Part shown: positions 1-6,226 of the stretch, one piece after another
Layout: the number at the start of each line of letters is the position of its first letter
How positions within the stretch are numbered: the first letter of the stretch is position 1
Assembly: GCA_030634235.1 (NCBI GenBank)
Contig: DAOWBD010000041.1
Span: 1-7,783 of the forward strand
Source of the DNA: Candidatus Omnitrophota bacterium
Lineage (GTDB): Bacteria; Omnitrophota; Gorgyraeia; Zapsychrales; Zapsychraceae
Reading direction: 5' to 3'
DNA length: 7,783 bases
Translations under genes and position numbers: made by a program
Notes under the pieces: generated by a model
Database searches by the model: none
What the model saw: the letters and a program-made list of their open reading frames with translations, nothing else
What the model was told of the DNA's origin: nothing

Positions 1-515
1 ATGTGGATCAGGCTGCCCTCGCGCAAAGCTGGTATCCCGGCATTATTCAACATGGTCGTCGCGATCTTCGCGGCAAAGATCTTCATTTTAAAACTGATAT
101 TCGTGATGATCACAAGCGGGACCGGAACCATGAACACCAAGAATGAAATTGGAAAAAGGATCTTTTTGAACACCGCAAACCCGTAAAAGAAAAGGATCAA
201 ACCGACCAGCACGACCAGCATCGAGAATCCGGAAATGAAATAGACCCGCATCAGCGACGCGAAAACGTGCATAAGCATCCCCATAATGATCAGGCCCATC
301 CCCCATTCCGAGCCGGTTTTTTGGACCGAAGCAAGCTCCTCTTTCTTCTGCCAGATCAGGAACAATGTCACAAAAGGGATCAGAATGCCGTGACTATAAT
401 AGGAATCCCGCGCAAACCATCGGTCCCACATCCAGATCATCGTCGGGACGTAGGCCAGGAGGAAGATAACTCCTGCGAAGAGTTCTTTAGCGTAAGTTTT
501 AAAAAAGTTTTTCAT
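1..515 (-). CDS. Exosortase, N-terminal part (runs off the left edge)
   Basis: Reading from an ATG at 515, an open frame of 171 codons continues to the window edge without a stop. The protein is strongly hydrophobic with several membrane segments. It carries hallmarks of the exosortase (EpsH/Xrt) family: YSHG at residues 40-43 followed by IPFVTLFLIW, then FPISFLVFMVPVPLVI at about 121-136, and an AAKIATTMLNNAGIPALREG segment ending at 167, which matches the family's conserved 'GIPxxREG' stretch just ahead of the catalytic region. The catalytic Cys, Arg and His lie beyond the edge and cannot be checked. Exosortases are integral-membrane transpeptidase-like enzymes that process proteins with PEP-CTERM-type tails, usually within exopolysaccharide loci. 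The start is supported by AAGGGA (522-527) six bases upstream. The gene begins two bases after the stop of a glycosyltransferase remnant. Family assignment is firm; subfamily is not. Confidence 0.88.
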   Translation of the reverse strand, partial: MKNFFKTYAKELFAGVIFLLAYVPTMIWMWDRWFARDSYYSHGILIPFVTLFLIWQKKEELASVQKTGSEWGMGLIIMGMLMHVFASLMRVYFISGFSMLVVLVGLILFFYGFAVFKKILFPISFLVFMVPVPLVIITNISFKMKIFAAKIATTMLNNAGIPALREGSLIH

Positions 516-521
516 ATTCAA

Positions 522-527
522 TCCCTT
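522..527 (-). promoter_or_regulatory. Ribosome binding site of the exosortase gene
   Basis: AAGGGA on the minus strand lies six bases before the ATG at 515. It sits inside the last codons of the upstream glycosyltransferase remnant, whose TGA is at 520-518, so the two frames are spaced like a translationally coupled pair. Confidence 0.6.
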
Positions 528-644
528 GCCTTCTCCCAAGTAATGTCCTGTCCCGACCCGATAAACCTTAAAAACCCGATCAGTGCCGAGAAATTCAGCA
601 AACAAAACACATACGGGATGTAGCACACTTTCAAAACGGTTTTT

Positions 645-673
645 AGGATACCATATTTTTGATGCCTTGCCAA
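645..673 (-). promoter_or_regulatory. Possible sigma-70-type promoter for the exosortase gene
   Basis: On the minus strand TTGGCA (668-673) and TATCCT (645-650) are separated by exactly 17 bases. That is 5 of 6 matches to the -35 consensus and 4 of 6 to the -10. Transcription would start near 638 and read through the glycosyltransferase remnant into the exosortase. Seen by eye only; such matches occur by chance. Confidence 0.3.
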
Positions 674-770
674 GCTGCCGCCCTTACAGCCGTATTTTTT
701 GGAAAGCATGATCCACTCAGTGACACACCCCCCGATACATTAAAATTGCCGGTCGCTTGTAAATTATTTC

Positions 771-1802
771 CTATCTTTGTTTTTCACCTATTTTATCATT
801 CTGTACTGATCCTGCCGCGCACCGGAAACGATTTTGGTATCCATCCTTCAAATACCATTGAACCATTCTTCCCAACCCTTCTTCTGTTGTCACTTTCTGT
901 TTAAACCCTAGATCACGGACTTTTTGGGAGCCATGAACCGTTGGGGCATTAAATTTCTTGATCCGTTTTGCCGTAATCGGAAAATTAAAGTTCACGATTC
1001 TTGCCAGAATGTCAAACGGATACGCCAAACACACCGCCAATCCAAGGGGAACCCTAAAACGCACCGGTTTCCGGCCAAGCTTTTGGCGTATGACATTGGT
1101 AATTTCTGACGAGATTTTATGCGGCTGGTCGGAATAGTTGATCGTTTCAACGCCGGAGGACATCTTCTTTATCATAAACAGCATTGCTTCAACCAAGTTC
1201 TCAACATATGCCACTGCCTTAATATTACCCCCTTTACCAACCATAAGAAAACGGTTCAAATAAATATTATCAATGAGTCTGAACATATTCGCGTAATTGT
1301 GGGGCCCAAATACCACAACCGGACGGATGATCAATATTTCGCGCGACGCATCTTCATCGGCCCATTGCCGGACAATATCCTCCCCGGCTTTCTTTGACTC
1401 ACCATAATCGTTAGACGGTTTGAGTGTCATCCTCTCATGGCTTTCTTCATCCCGTTCTCCATAAACCGCGACAGTACTGCAGAAAAGGAACTTTTTAATC
1501 CCTAATTTCGACAGGCAGGATAAACAATTTTTTGTTCCCTGCCCGTTTATGAGAAAGAATTCTTCTCTTAAAATACCGAAATCATGATGTTTGGCAGCCA
1601 GATTAATAACCATATCACAGCCTCTGGCCGCCTTCAGCACATCTTCTTCAATTAAAATATCCCCTCTATGCGCAAAGTAACCGTTCTCACTATTATCATT
1701 CGCCATGACATCCAGACCGACAACATCATGACCTTCTTCCCTAAGACGGGGAATCATATGCCCGGCAATAAAGCCTTCATTTCCGATAACCAGTATTTTC
1801 AT
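771..1802 (-). CDS. NAD-dependent epimerase/dehydratase (extended SDR, sugar-nucleotide type)
   Basis: A 343-residue protein of the usual length for extended short-chain dehydrogenases acting on nucleotide sugars. It begins with the Rossmann motif GNEGFIA (residues 7-13, a GxxGxxA variant of GxxGxxG), with an acidic D31 at the end of the second strand as expected for NAD binding. The substrate side has CST (108-110) and the catalytic YGESK (Y133, K137). It probably epimerises or dehydrates a UDP-, GDP- or dTDP-linked sugar in the cytoplasm to supply the neighbouring glycosyltransferase; the exact substrate cannot be read. The ATG at 1802 overlaps the glycosyltransferase stop (ATGA), and AAGAG and GGAG lie just upstream, so this start is preferred to an in-frame start at 1826 inside the previous gene. 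Base composition is lower in G+C than the pilin genes. The stop is TAG at 773-771. Confidence 0.9.
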   Translation of the reverse strand: MKILVIGNEGFIAGHMIPRLREEGHDVVGLDVMANDNSENGYFAHRGDILIEEDVLKAARGCDMVINLAAKHHDFGILREEFFLINGQGTKNCLSCLSKLGIKKFLFCSTVAVYGERDEESHERMTLKPSNDYGESKKAGEDIVRQWADEDASREILIIRPVVVFGPHNYANMFRLIDNIYLNRFLMVGKGGNIKAVAYVENLVEAMLFMIKKMSSGVETINYSDQPHKISSEITNVIRQKLGRKPVRFRVPLGLAVCLAYPFDILARIVNFNFPITAKRIKKFNAPTVHGSQKVRDLGFKQKVTTEEGLGRMVQWYLKDGYQNRFRCAAGSVQNDKIGEKQR

Positions 1803-2944
1803 AACTCTTGACGCTCCGTATCCCATGTTACAACTTTATACCCGATTAGAAACATAAAAAATCCAATTAATATTGAATAGTTCGAAAGACAGAAGAAATA
1901 TACAGCATTTATGATCTTGGGCCGGTTTTTGCGCCACATGCCCCCAATAATACCCAATGAATAAAAAACAATTTGACCTATCAAGGTTAACACATAAATA
2001 TTGGAATATCGAAGAAGAAAAACATTTAAAATAAAGATTCCCAATAGAAACAAAGCTGATAATGAACGGAAAAGTTTGTGAGAAATAAGAAAGACGGAAA
2101 ATAAACCGTACTTAAAGAGATTGAACATATCAAGATTGGCTAATAATCCGTGCAGATTCTGGATCGTTATTCTTGACCTTTTGCGTATTTCCTGGTTTTG
2201 TGTTTGCACCGTCGATTCAAAACAAAGCGCTTCGGGTTCCATTATTGTAACAAACCCGTTTCTGCGCACATTTAACGGGACGACCAGGTCTTCCGCTAAA
2301 TGGCTTTCCATATTTAAAGGATAAAGTTCTTTTCTTACCGCAAAAAAGGTTCCGGAGACAGACGTCATTGAATCCAATAAACCTTCAAGCATGTTAATAT
2401 TCCGATTGTATTGCCAATATCCGTGTTCGCCTTTGCCCACATTAACCGTTTGCGGGTCCTCGTAAGTTAATAAACCGGCTACACACCCGACTTTAGAATC
2501 ATTGAAGTTTCTTACAAGGTTAATAAGGCTATTTTTCTCTAGAATACTTGTCGCGTCAGAGAAAACAACGATATCTCCTTTAGCAATACCCAGCGCATTT
2601 TTGTAAGCAGCAACTTTCCCTCCTCTTTTTTCTGACCTGCATAGGAGAACACTTTTTTGACAATTCATTCTAACAATATCATCCGTTCTATCGGTAGAAC
2701 AATCAGAGGCAACAATTACCTCAAATTTATCTTGAGGATATTCGAGAGAAAAAACGTTATCCAGTTTTAAATTAATCGACATCTCTTCATTATAAGCCGG
2801 GATTATTATACTGATAAAAGGGCAAAATTCGTCTTTTTTTATTGTTGTTGTTCTCTTTACTTTCGATAATATCTGTAGGAATAAAGGAAATCCTATGTAG
2901 GTATAAAATATTAGAAAAGAAAGCGAGTAAAATAAGATCGTCAT
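1799..2944 (-). CDS. Membrane-anchored family 2 glycosyltransferase
   Basis: A 381-residue GT2 enzyme of the processive, membrane type. An N-terminal membrane helix (about 2-27) precedes the GT-A catalytic domain: IIIPAYNEE (46-54), SDCSTD (80-85), the nucleotide/metal-binding FSDAT (128-132), SGTFFAVR (197-204), AEDLV with the presumed catalytic base (217-221), and RKRSRITIQ (254-262) in the place of the Q/RxxRW region. Three or more C-terminal membrane segments follow (about 282-310, 314-335 and 345-368). It would transfer sugars from a nucleotide donor to a growing or lipid-linked polysaccharide at the inner membrane. It lies 46 bases after the deacetylase gene and overlaps the epimerase start by ATGA. 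Two sampled 60-base stretches are only about 28-32% G+C, far below the pilin genes, which hints at foreign origin. No strong ribosome binding site is seen upstream of the ATG. The exact linkage made is unknown. Confidence 0.93.
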   Translation of the reverse strand: MTILFYSLSFLIFYTYIGFPLFLQILSKVKRTTTIKKDEFCPFISIIIPAYNEEMSINLKLDNVFSLEYPQDKFEVIVASDCSTDRTDDIVRMNCQKSVLLCRSEKRGGKVAAYKNALGIAKGDIVVFSDATSILEKNSLINLVRNFNDSKVGCVAGLLTYEDPQTVNVGKGEHGYWQYNRNINMLEGLLDSMTSVSGTFFAVRKELYPLNMESHLAEDLVVPLNVRRNGFVTIMEPEALCFESTVQTQNQEIRKRSRITIQNLHGLLANLDMFNLFKYGLFSVFLISHKLFRSLSALFLLGIFILNVFLLRYSNIYVLTLIGQIVFYSLGIIGGMWRKNRPKIINAVYFFCLSNYSILIGFFMFLIGYKVVTWDTERQEL

Positions 2945-2963
2945 AGTTTTATTTGTGATATGC

Positions 2964-2979
2964 GGCGGTTTAAATCGCC
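2964..2979. repeat. Near-perfect 16-base palindrome between deacetylase and glycosyltransferase genes
   Basis: GGCGGTTTAAATCGCC reads almost the same on both strands (one mismatched pair), centred on TTTAAA. It lies in the 46-base gap after the deacetylase stop and 20 bases ahead of the glycosyltransferase start. It could be a regulator-binding site or a weak hairpin. It has no run of T on the minus strand, so it is not a terminator. Confidence 0.3.
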
Positions 2980-2990
2980 ATCTATCTTTA

Positions 2991-3767
2991 TCATATCCTC
3001 ACCAACACCCGCCTCACCCAATCATAAATGCCTTCGCCGAAAACTCTTTTAATAGCGCTTTTACTCTTACCAATTACACGTTCATGAGCCGGAGTGGTGC
3101 CGGTAACCGCCTGTTCAAAACGTTTGATCAGCCAACCGGCCTTTACGGCCACACGGCTTAAACACTCTAATTTCAATGCCCTCGGCCGATCGGAAATAAA
3201 GACATGTTTGTACCCGGCGTCATAGGCCATGCGGATAACTTTGTTATTGCAAAACCCCCTGGGCATTGAAAAGGCATCAATGGTAATATTTAAATTGCGC
3301 TCGAGATACTTTTTCGAGGCACACAGCTCCTCTTCAACCTGCGAGTCCATCAGATTCGTAAGGATCTCGTGGCTGAACCCGTGAGAACCGATAACCATGC
3401 CCGCTTCGTGCATCGCGCGCAGCTCGTCCCATCCCATATAACCGGACTCGCCGATACGCTTGGCAATAATGAAAAAATAAGCGCGAAAGCCGCATTTCTT
3501 CAAGACCGGAAGAACCTGGTCATAATTATTCATCTCTCCATCGTCAAAAGTCAATATGACACGATGCTCGTCCGGGAAAGGCGTCGCCTCATTTAAGATC
3601 CCGACACTATATCGCTCCGTTTTCAGCCATTCCATTTGCTCCTGAAAACTCACTGTCGGAACATCATAAAGATCCGCCCCGGCTTCTCTTCCCTTTGGAA
3701 GCGCCGTCCATTCGGAAACAATACCGTGATACATGAGAACTAATGGTTGTATTGACGTCTCCAGCAT
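2991..3767 (-). CDS. Polysaccharide deacetylase, NodB homology domain (carbohydrate esterase 4-like)
   Basis: A 258-residue protein that is nearly all NodB-type domain. It begins with LVLMYHGI (9-16), typical of the family. Motif 1 is TFDDG (73-77; D75 presumed base, D76 metal ligand) and motif 2 is SHGFSH (128-133; H129 and H133 metal ligands). Motif 3 is a variant, SMPRGFCN (167-174). Such enzymes remove N- or O-acetyl groups from polysaccharides or lipid-linked sugars, and the location next to a glycosyltransferase and an exosortase suggests exopolysaccharide modification. No signal peptide is evident from the ATG at 3767. An upstream TTG at 3827 would overlap the previous gene and adds no convincing signal sequence, so I prefer 3767, which puts the conserved MYHG near the N-terminus. 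Its ribosome binding site is weak. The C-terminal 40 residues are basic and less typical. Confidence 0.9.
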   Translation of the reverse strand: MLETSIQPLVLMYHGIVSEWTALPKGREAGADLYDVPTVSFQEQMEWLKTERYSVGILNEATPFPDEHRVILTFDDGEMNNYDQVLPVLKKCGFRAYFFIIAKRIGESGYMGWDELRAMHEAGMVIGSHGFSHEILTNLMDSQVEEELCASKKYLERNLNITIDAFSMPRGFCNNKVIRMAYDAGYKHVFISDRPRALKLECLSRVAVKAGWLIKRFEQAVTGTTPAHERVIGKSKSAIKRVFGEGIYDWVRRVLVRI

Positions 3768-3813
3768 AATCTTTATTATCCTTGAAGTGGGCGCACAAGC
3801 AAACAAAAACGCA

Positions 3814-4461
3814 CTATTTTTCCACAACGGCTTTTTTTAACCCCTTCACCGTTGCCTTGAGCATATATAAACCCTGCAATTTCTGCCGCGCGTGATCGTC
3901 GCCCGGATCCGCCTGAACCTTTTGCTCATATTCGCGGATGCGCCCCTCAATCCGCTTAAGCTGATCCCGAAATTGTTCCGGCGTCTTTTTGATCCCTTTA
4001 AAAGCATCCCCATCCGACATGCGCTCGATAATATCGGATTCCTTCACTGCGCTTTTCATCACCGAGTTCCAGCGGTACTGGTTCGAGAACAACAGGTTCC
4101 GTTCTTGCGCCCTAATGTTGTACTCTTCTGGGTCACTGGAGTTCCTATTGACCGTGACCGTCTTTTTAACCTGCTCGACGGCAATAGACTCCGACGGCAA
4201 CACCGTTGACACCGGCGCCTGTTTTTCGGGCAACTGGGTCTTCAGCTGCCGCTCAACCGAAATATTGATCGCCCGGAACGCGATAAAAAATATACATACC
4301 GAAGCAATGCTGACATAAAGCGCCATTTGATAATGATCCTCGTATCTGACAGGCCTCGCGACCGGTGCGACCGCGCGCTTGCGCCTTTTCGCTTTGACGC
4401 TCGTTCGCCCTTGAGCCCTTGCTCCCTTCTGTTCCTGTGCCCTGCTCCTGTGCACAACCAT
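3814..4461 (-). CDS. Unrecognised single-pass membrane protein coupled to the pilX-like gene
   Basis: I do not recognise this 215-residue protein. The first 40 residues are very rich in Lys and Arg (KAKRRKR at 23-29). A single hydrophobic segment follows at about 46-65, then a hydrophilic region with a Pro/Ser/Val-rich stretch (78-105). The C-terminal third is charged, helical and possibly coiled-coil (EQFRDQLKRIEGRIREYEQK at 162-181, then 189-212), faintly TPR-like. The positive-inside rule places the N-terminus in the cytoplasm and the helical domain outside the inner membrane. The ATG at 4461 shares one base with the stop of the pilX-like gene (TAATG) and has a strong ribosome binding site, so co-translation with the pilins is likely. 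A role as an alignment or anchoring factor for the pilus, in the manner of PilN/PilO or GspM bitopic proteins, is a guess from topology and context only. Confidence 0.8.
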   Translation of the reverse strand: MVVHRSRAQEQKGARAQGRTSVKAKRRKRAVAPVARPVRYEDHYQMALYVSIASVCIFFIAFRAINISVERQLKTQLPEKQAPVSTVLPSESIAVEQVKKTVTVNRNSSDPEEYNIRAQERNLLFSNQYRWNSVMKSAVKESDIIERMSDGDAFKGIKKTPEQFRDQLKRIEGRIREYEQKVQADPGDDHARQKLQGLYMLKATVKGLKKAVVEK

Positions 4462-5597
4462 TAGATCTCCCTCCACGAACTCGGACGGGGCGTGTACCCG
4501 GAAATCCCGCCGCCGACCAGGCCTTCAAATCCCGGGGGAACTACCCCCCTCTTTCTCATGTCCTTGTAATTAAATGTCTTCGTCGACCAGACTTCACGGA
4601 TAACGATTCCCTCATTCGCGACGACGCTGCCGTTAGTCACCGACGTATCATGCATCTCGTCGAAATACGCGGTGCCATGCGTATAGATCAGCCCATTGTG
4701 CACGCTCGGCAGGGCCGTGGTCTCAAAATAATCCGACCAGGCAATGATATTCAACTGCGAATCCTTCTGCGCTAAGCCCGCCTGGTTATGCATGACCGTA
4801 CCCGTCGCGATCACGGTCAGGCTTTGCCCCTTCTTAAGCGCGCCCGTAAACTGAATGATCGCATTGCCCTCGCCTTCCCGCCCGCCCTCGATATAAATGA
4901 TCTTCTTGCCCTCGAGCGCTTCGCCCGGCGTGATGGTATACGTATCATCGCCCTGGATATAAACAACTTCATCTTCCGGATAGCTCGCGATCAGGTCGCG
5001 GTAAAAGGCGATGAAGTCAGCAAACTCATCAGGGATCCCGTTGCCATCGAGGTCGGGATAGGTGATCGTGACAAGCGCGTCGTCTACGCCCTCTTTCTGG
5101 TCCTCAACGAAAACGATCGGGTACATCGCCATGTTGACCAGATTGCCGCCCAAGCGCAACTTATCGTTGATCATCAGCGACGACTTGCGGCCCTCAATAA
5201 GAATATTGCCCTTCGTCGACATCGTGCTCTCGAAGATCGTCGACAGCGCCGGATACTTGATCTGTATGCGCCGCTGGCTCCCGCCAACAGTGCCGGTCGA
5301 TGTCACAATCCGGTGCCTCCGATTGGAATCGTCCTTGACAATCGCGATGATCCCGTTGCCCTCTTCGATGGTCTTCGCCCCGGTTCCGTCGAGCCCATCG
5401 AGCATCGCCGGGTCCGCGAGGAACTGATTGATCCCCGCCTCAGCAAGCCAGAACGCCGCCGTCATATCCTGATGCCGGCGGGCGTCATTGAGCTCGGTGA
5501 AGTTGAACAGTGCCACACTCGACGCCAACGTCACCAGGACGAACATCGCCATATACGCGGCAATGAGAACAGCACCTTTGTTATTCGAGAGGTTCAT
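4461..5597 (-). CDS. PilX/GspK-like minor pilin with a calcium-loop motif
   Basis: A 378-residue protein. The N-terminus (MNLSNNKGAVLIAAYM, then a hydrophobic helix to about residue 33) and the AFWLAEAGINQFLA segment at 48-61 are typical of the PilX N-terminal family. These are large minor pilins or pseudopilins that lack Glu at position +5 and sit at the tip of type IV pili or type II secretion pseudopili. The following soluble domain is beta-rich and unrecognised. It contains DLDGNGIPDE (182-191), which resembles thrombospondin type 3/EF-hand calcium loops with D182, D184, N186 and D190 as ligands. The ATG at 5597 is chosen because the upstream TTG at 5612 would add a non-pilin extension and the resulting leader matches those of the two sister pilins. 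It follows the pilW-like gene by 92 bases and is translationally coupled to the downstream membrane-protein gene. Confidence 0.82.
   Translation of the reverse strand: MNLSNNKGAVLIAAYMAMFVLVTLASSVALFNFTELNDARRHQDMTAAFWLAEAGINQFLADPAMLDGLDGTGAKTIEEGNGIIAIVKDDSNRRHRIVTSTGTVGGSQRRIQIKYPALSTIFESTMSTKGNILIEGRKSSLMINDKLRLGGNLVNMAMYPIVFVEDQKEGVDDALVTITYPDLDGNGIPDEFADFIAFYRDLIASYPEDEVVYIQGDDTYTITPGEALEGKKIIYIEGGREGEGNAIIQFTGALKKGQSLTVIATGTVMHNQAGLAQKDSQLNIIAWSDYFETTALPSVHNGLIYTHGTAYFDEMHDTSVTNGSVVANEGIVIREVWSTKTFNYKDMRKRGVVPPGFEGLVGGGISGYTPRPSSWREI
4467..4474 (-). promoter_or_regulatory. Strong ribosome binding site deciding the start at 4461
   Basis: GGAGGGAG on the minus strand is spaced five bases from the ATG at 4461 and lies inside the last codons of the pilX-like gene. 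It rules out the alternative in-frame GTG at 4476, which overlaps this site. Confidence 0.75.
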
Positions 5598-5630
5598 AAT
5601 AATTATCCACAAGTTATGTGAAAGATGTTG

Positions 5631-5652
5631 GCTATAAGCTGTAAGCTGTAAT
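5631..5652. repeat. Short tandem heptamer repeat TAAGCTG
   Basis: In the 92-base gap between the pilW-like and pilX-like genes the plus strand has TAAGCTG at 5635-5641 and again at 5642-5648, followed by TAA. AGCTTA at 5673-5678 is an inverted copy of part of the unit. The stem possible between them is only six pairs, so this is probably a simple intergenic repeat rather than a defined structure. Confidence 0.4.
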
Positions 5653-5689
5653 TATCCCCTATTACCTGGTATAGCTTAAAGCTTTTTTT

Positions 5690-6190
5690 TCACCTAAAAT
5701 ACACCGTCTTCCCCCGCAACGCGACTCTTTCCTTTAGCACCGCGCTTGTCGTCTCCCCCTTCGATGTCTGCTTACTCGCGGTGATCCCGACGACAACCGC
5801 GTCATTCAAGCACTGAAAAGAAAGGCCTGAAATATGTTTCGCCAACATGCGCTTTTGAAAACGGTTGCGCCGGATGATCTGATTGGCGTCGTTGCCCTTA
5901 TTGCTCCAAATATACGAAACCGGACCCGTCATCGGGACATAAAAATGAACGGCGCTCCCGTCGGGGCCCTGAATAACCCGCACGTTCTCGGCGGCACGCA
6001 GCTCTCTGACCATCCAGACAAAGGCCCTGCGCGCCTCGCGCCTGGCCGCGATCACGTCGTTATAATAAATCCAGGCCCTGTTCCCGACGATATACGTCGA
6101 ATAGATCCCGGCAAAAACAACTGTCGAGATCAGCGTCGTGACCAGGGTCTCGATGAGGGTAAGGGACTTTTTGTTATTTGACATGTTCAT
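5690..6190 (-). CDS. PilW/GspJ-like minor pilin with an atypical cleavage site
   Basis: A 166-residue prepilin-like protein. After a short basic leader comes KSLTLIETLVTTLI, a type III signal in which Ser9 stands at -1 instead of the usual Gly, Leu at +1 instead of Phe, and Glu14 keeps the conserved +5 position. The hydrophobic helix runs to about residue 35. AARREARRAFVWMVRELRAA (48-67) is the helix continuation seen in PilW and GspJ proteins, where 'R..A...L.R.LR.A' is common. The rest is a small soluble domain. It would be processed by a prepilin peptidase and join the minor-pilin complex that primes assembly. An in-frame ATG at 6184 is an alternative start. It lies 36 bases after the pilV-like gene and 92 bases before the pilX-like gene; an A-rich stretch directly follows its TGA stop. 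The GspJ versus PilW distinction cannot be made here. Confidence 0.83.
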   Translation of the reverse strand: MNMSNNKKSLTLIETLVTTLISTVVFAGIYSTYIVGNRAWIYYNDVIAARREARRAFVWMVRELRAAENVRVIQGPDGSAVHFYVPMTGPVSYIWSNKGNDANQIIRRNRFQKRMLAKHISGLSFQCLNDAVVVGITASKQTSKGETTSAVLKERVALRGKTVYFR

Positions 6191-6226
6191 AATATATTTT
6201 CCGTACGGGCACGGGCACCTGCTCCC

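Larger units (their letters stand above)
518..709 (-). pseudogene. Remnant of a family 2 glycosyltransferase C-terminus
   Basis: A 63-codon open frame ends two bases before the exosortase start. Its last 31 residues match the C-terminal membrane segment of the intact glycosyltransferase at 2944-1799: YVFCLLNFSALIGF here against YFFCLSNYSILIGF there (10 of 14 identical), followed by ITWEKARD against VTWDTERQ. The first 20 or so residues do not resemble a glycosyltransferase, and the frame upstream is closed by a TAA at 742-740. No catalytic domain (no PAYNE, DxD or ED motif) is found in any frame between here and the epimerase gene. I infer that an ancestral glycosyltransferase lost everything but its tail, perhaps by a deletion that also set its present neighbour. 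It could instead be a small membrane protein that is still translated. It may persist because it carries translation or transcription signals for the exosortase. Confidence 0.6.

Noticed and set aside
1..623. Plus-strand open frames at 1-186 and 267-623 and a minus-strand frame at 88-306
   Set aside because: All overlap the exosortase frame, which has family motifs and a good ribosome binding site; these are other-frame shadows.
3768..3827. Upstream TTG start (3827) giving the deacetylase a signal peptide
   Set aside because: It would overlap the preceding gene, uses a rare start, and the added residues lack a clear n-region, continuous hydrophobic core and cleavage site.
4788..5621. A long plus-strand open frame (277 codons) opposite the pilX-like gene
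   Set aside because: It is antisense to a protein with clear PilX features, is very rich in Arg/Asp/Ile as expected of a shadow frame in G+C-rich DNA, and has no recognisable motif.
5671..5690. AGCTTAAAGCTTTTTTTT as a terminator after the pilW-like gene
   Set aside because: The T run is on the plus strand, opposite to transcription, and the stem is too short and A+T-rich; on the minus strand it is a run of A directly after the stop.
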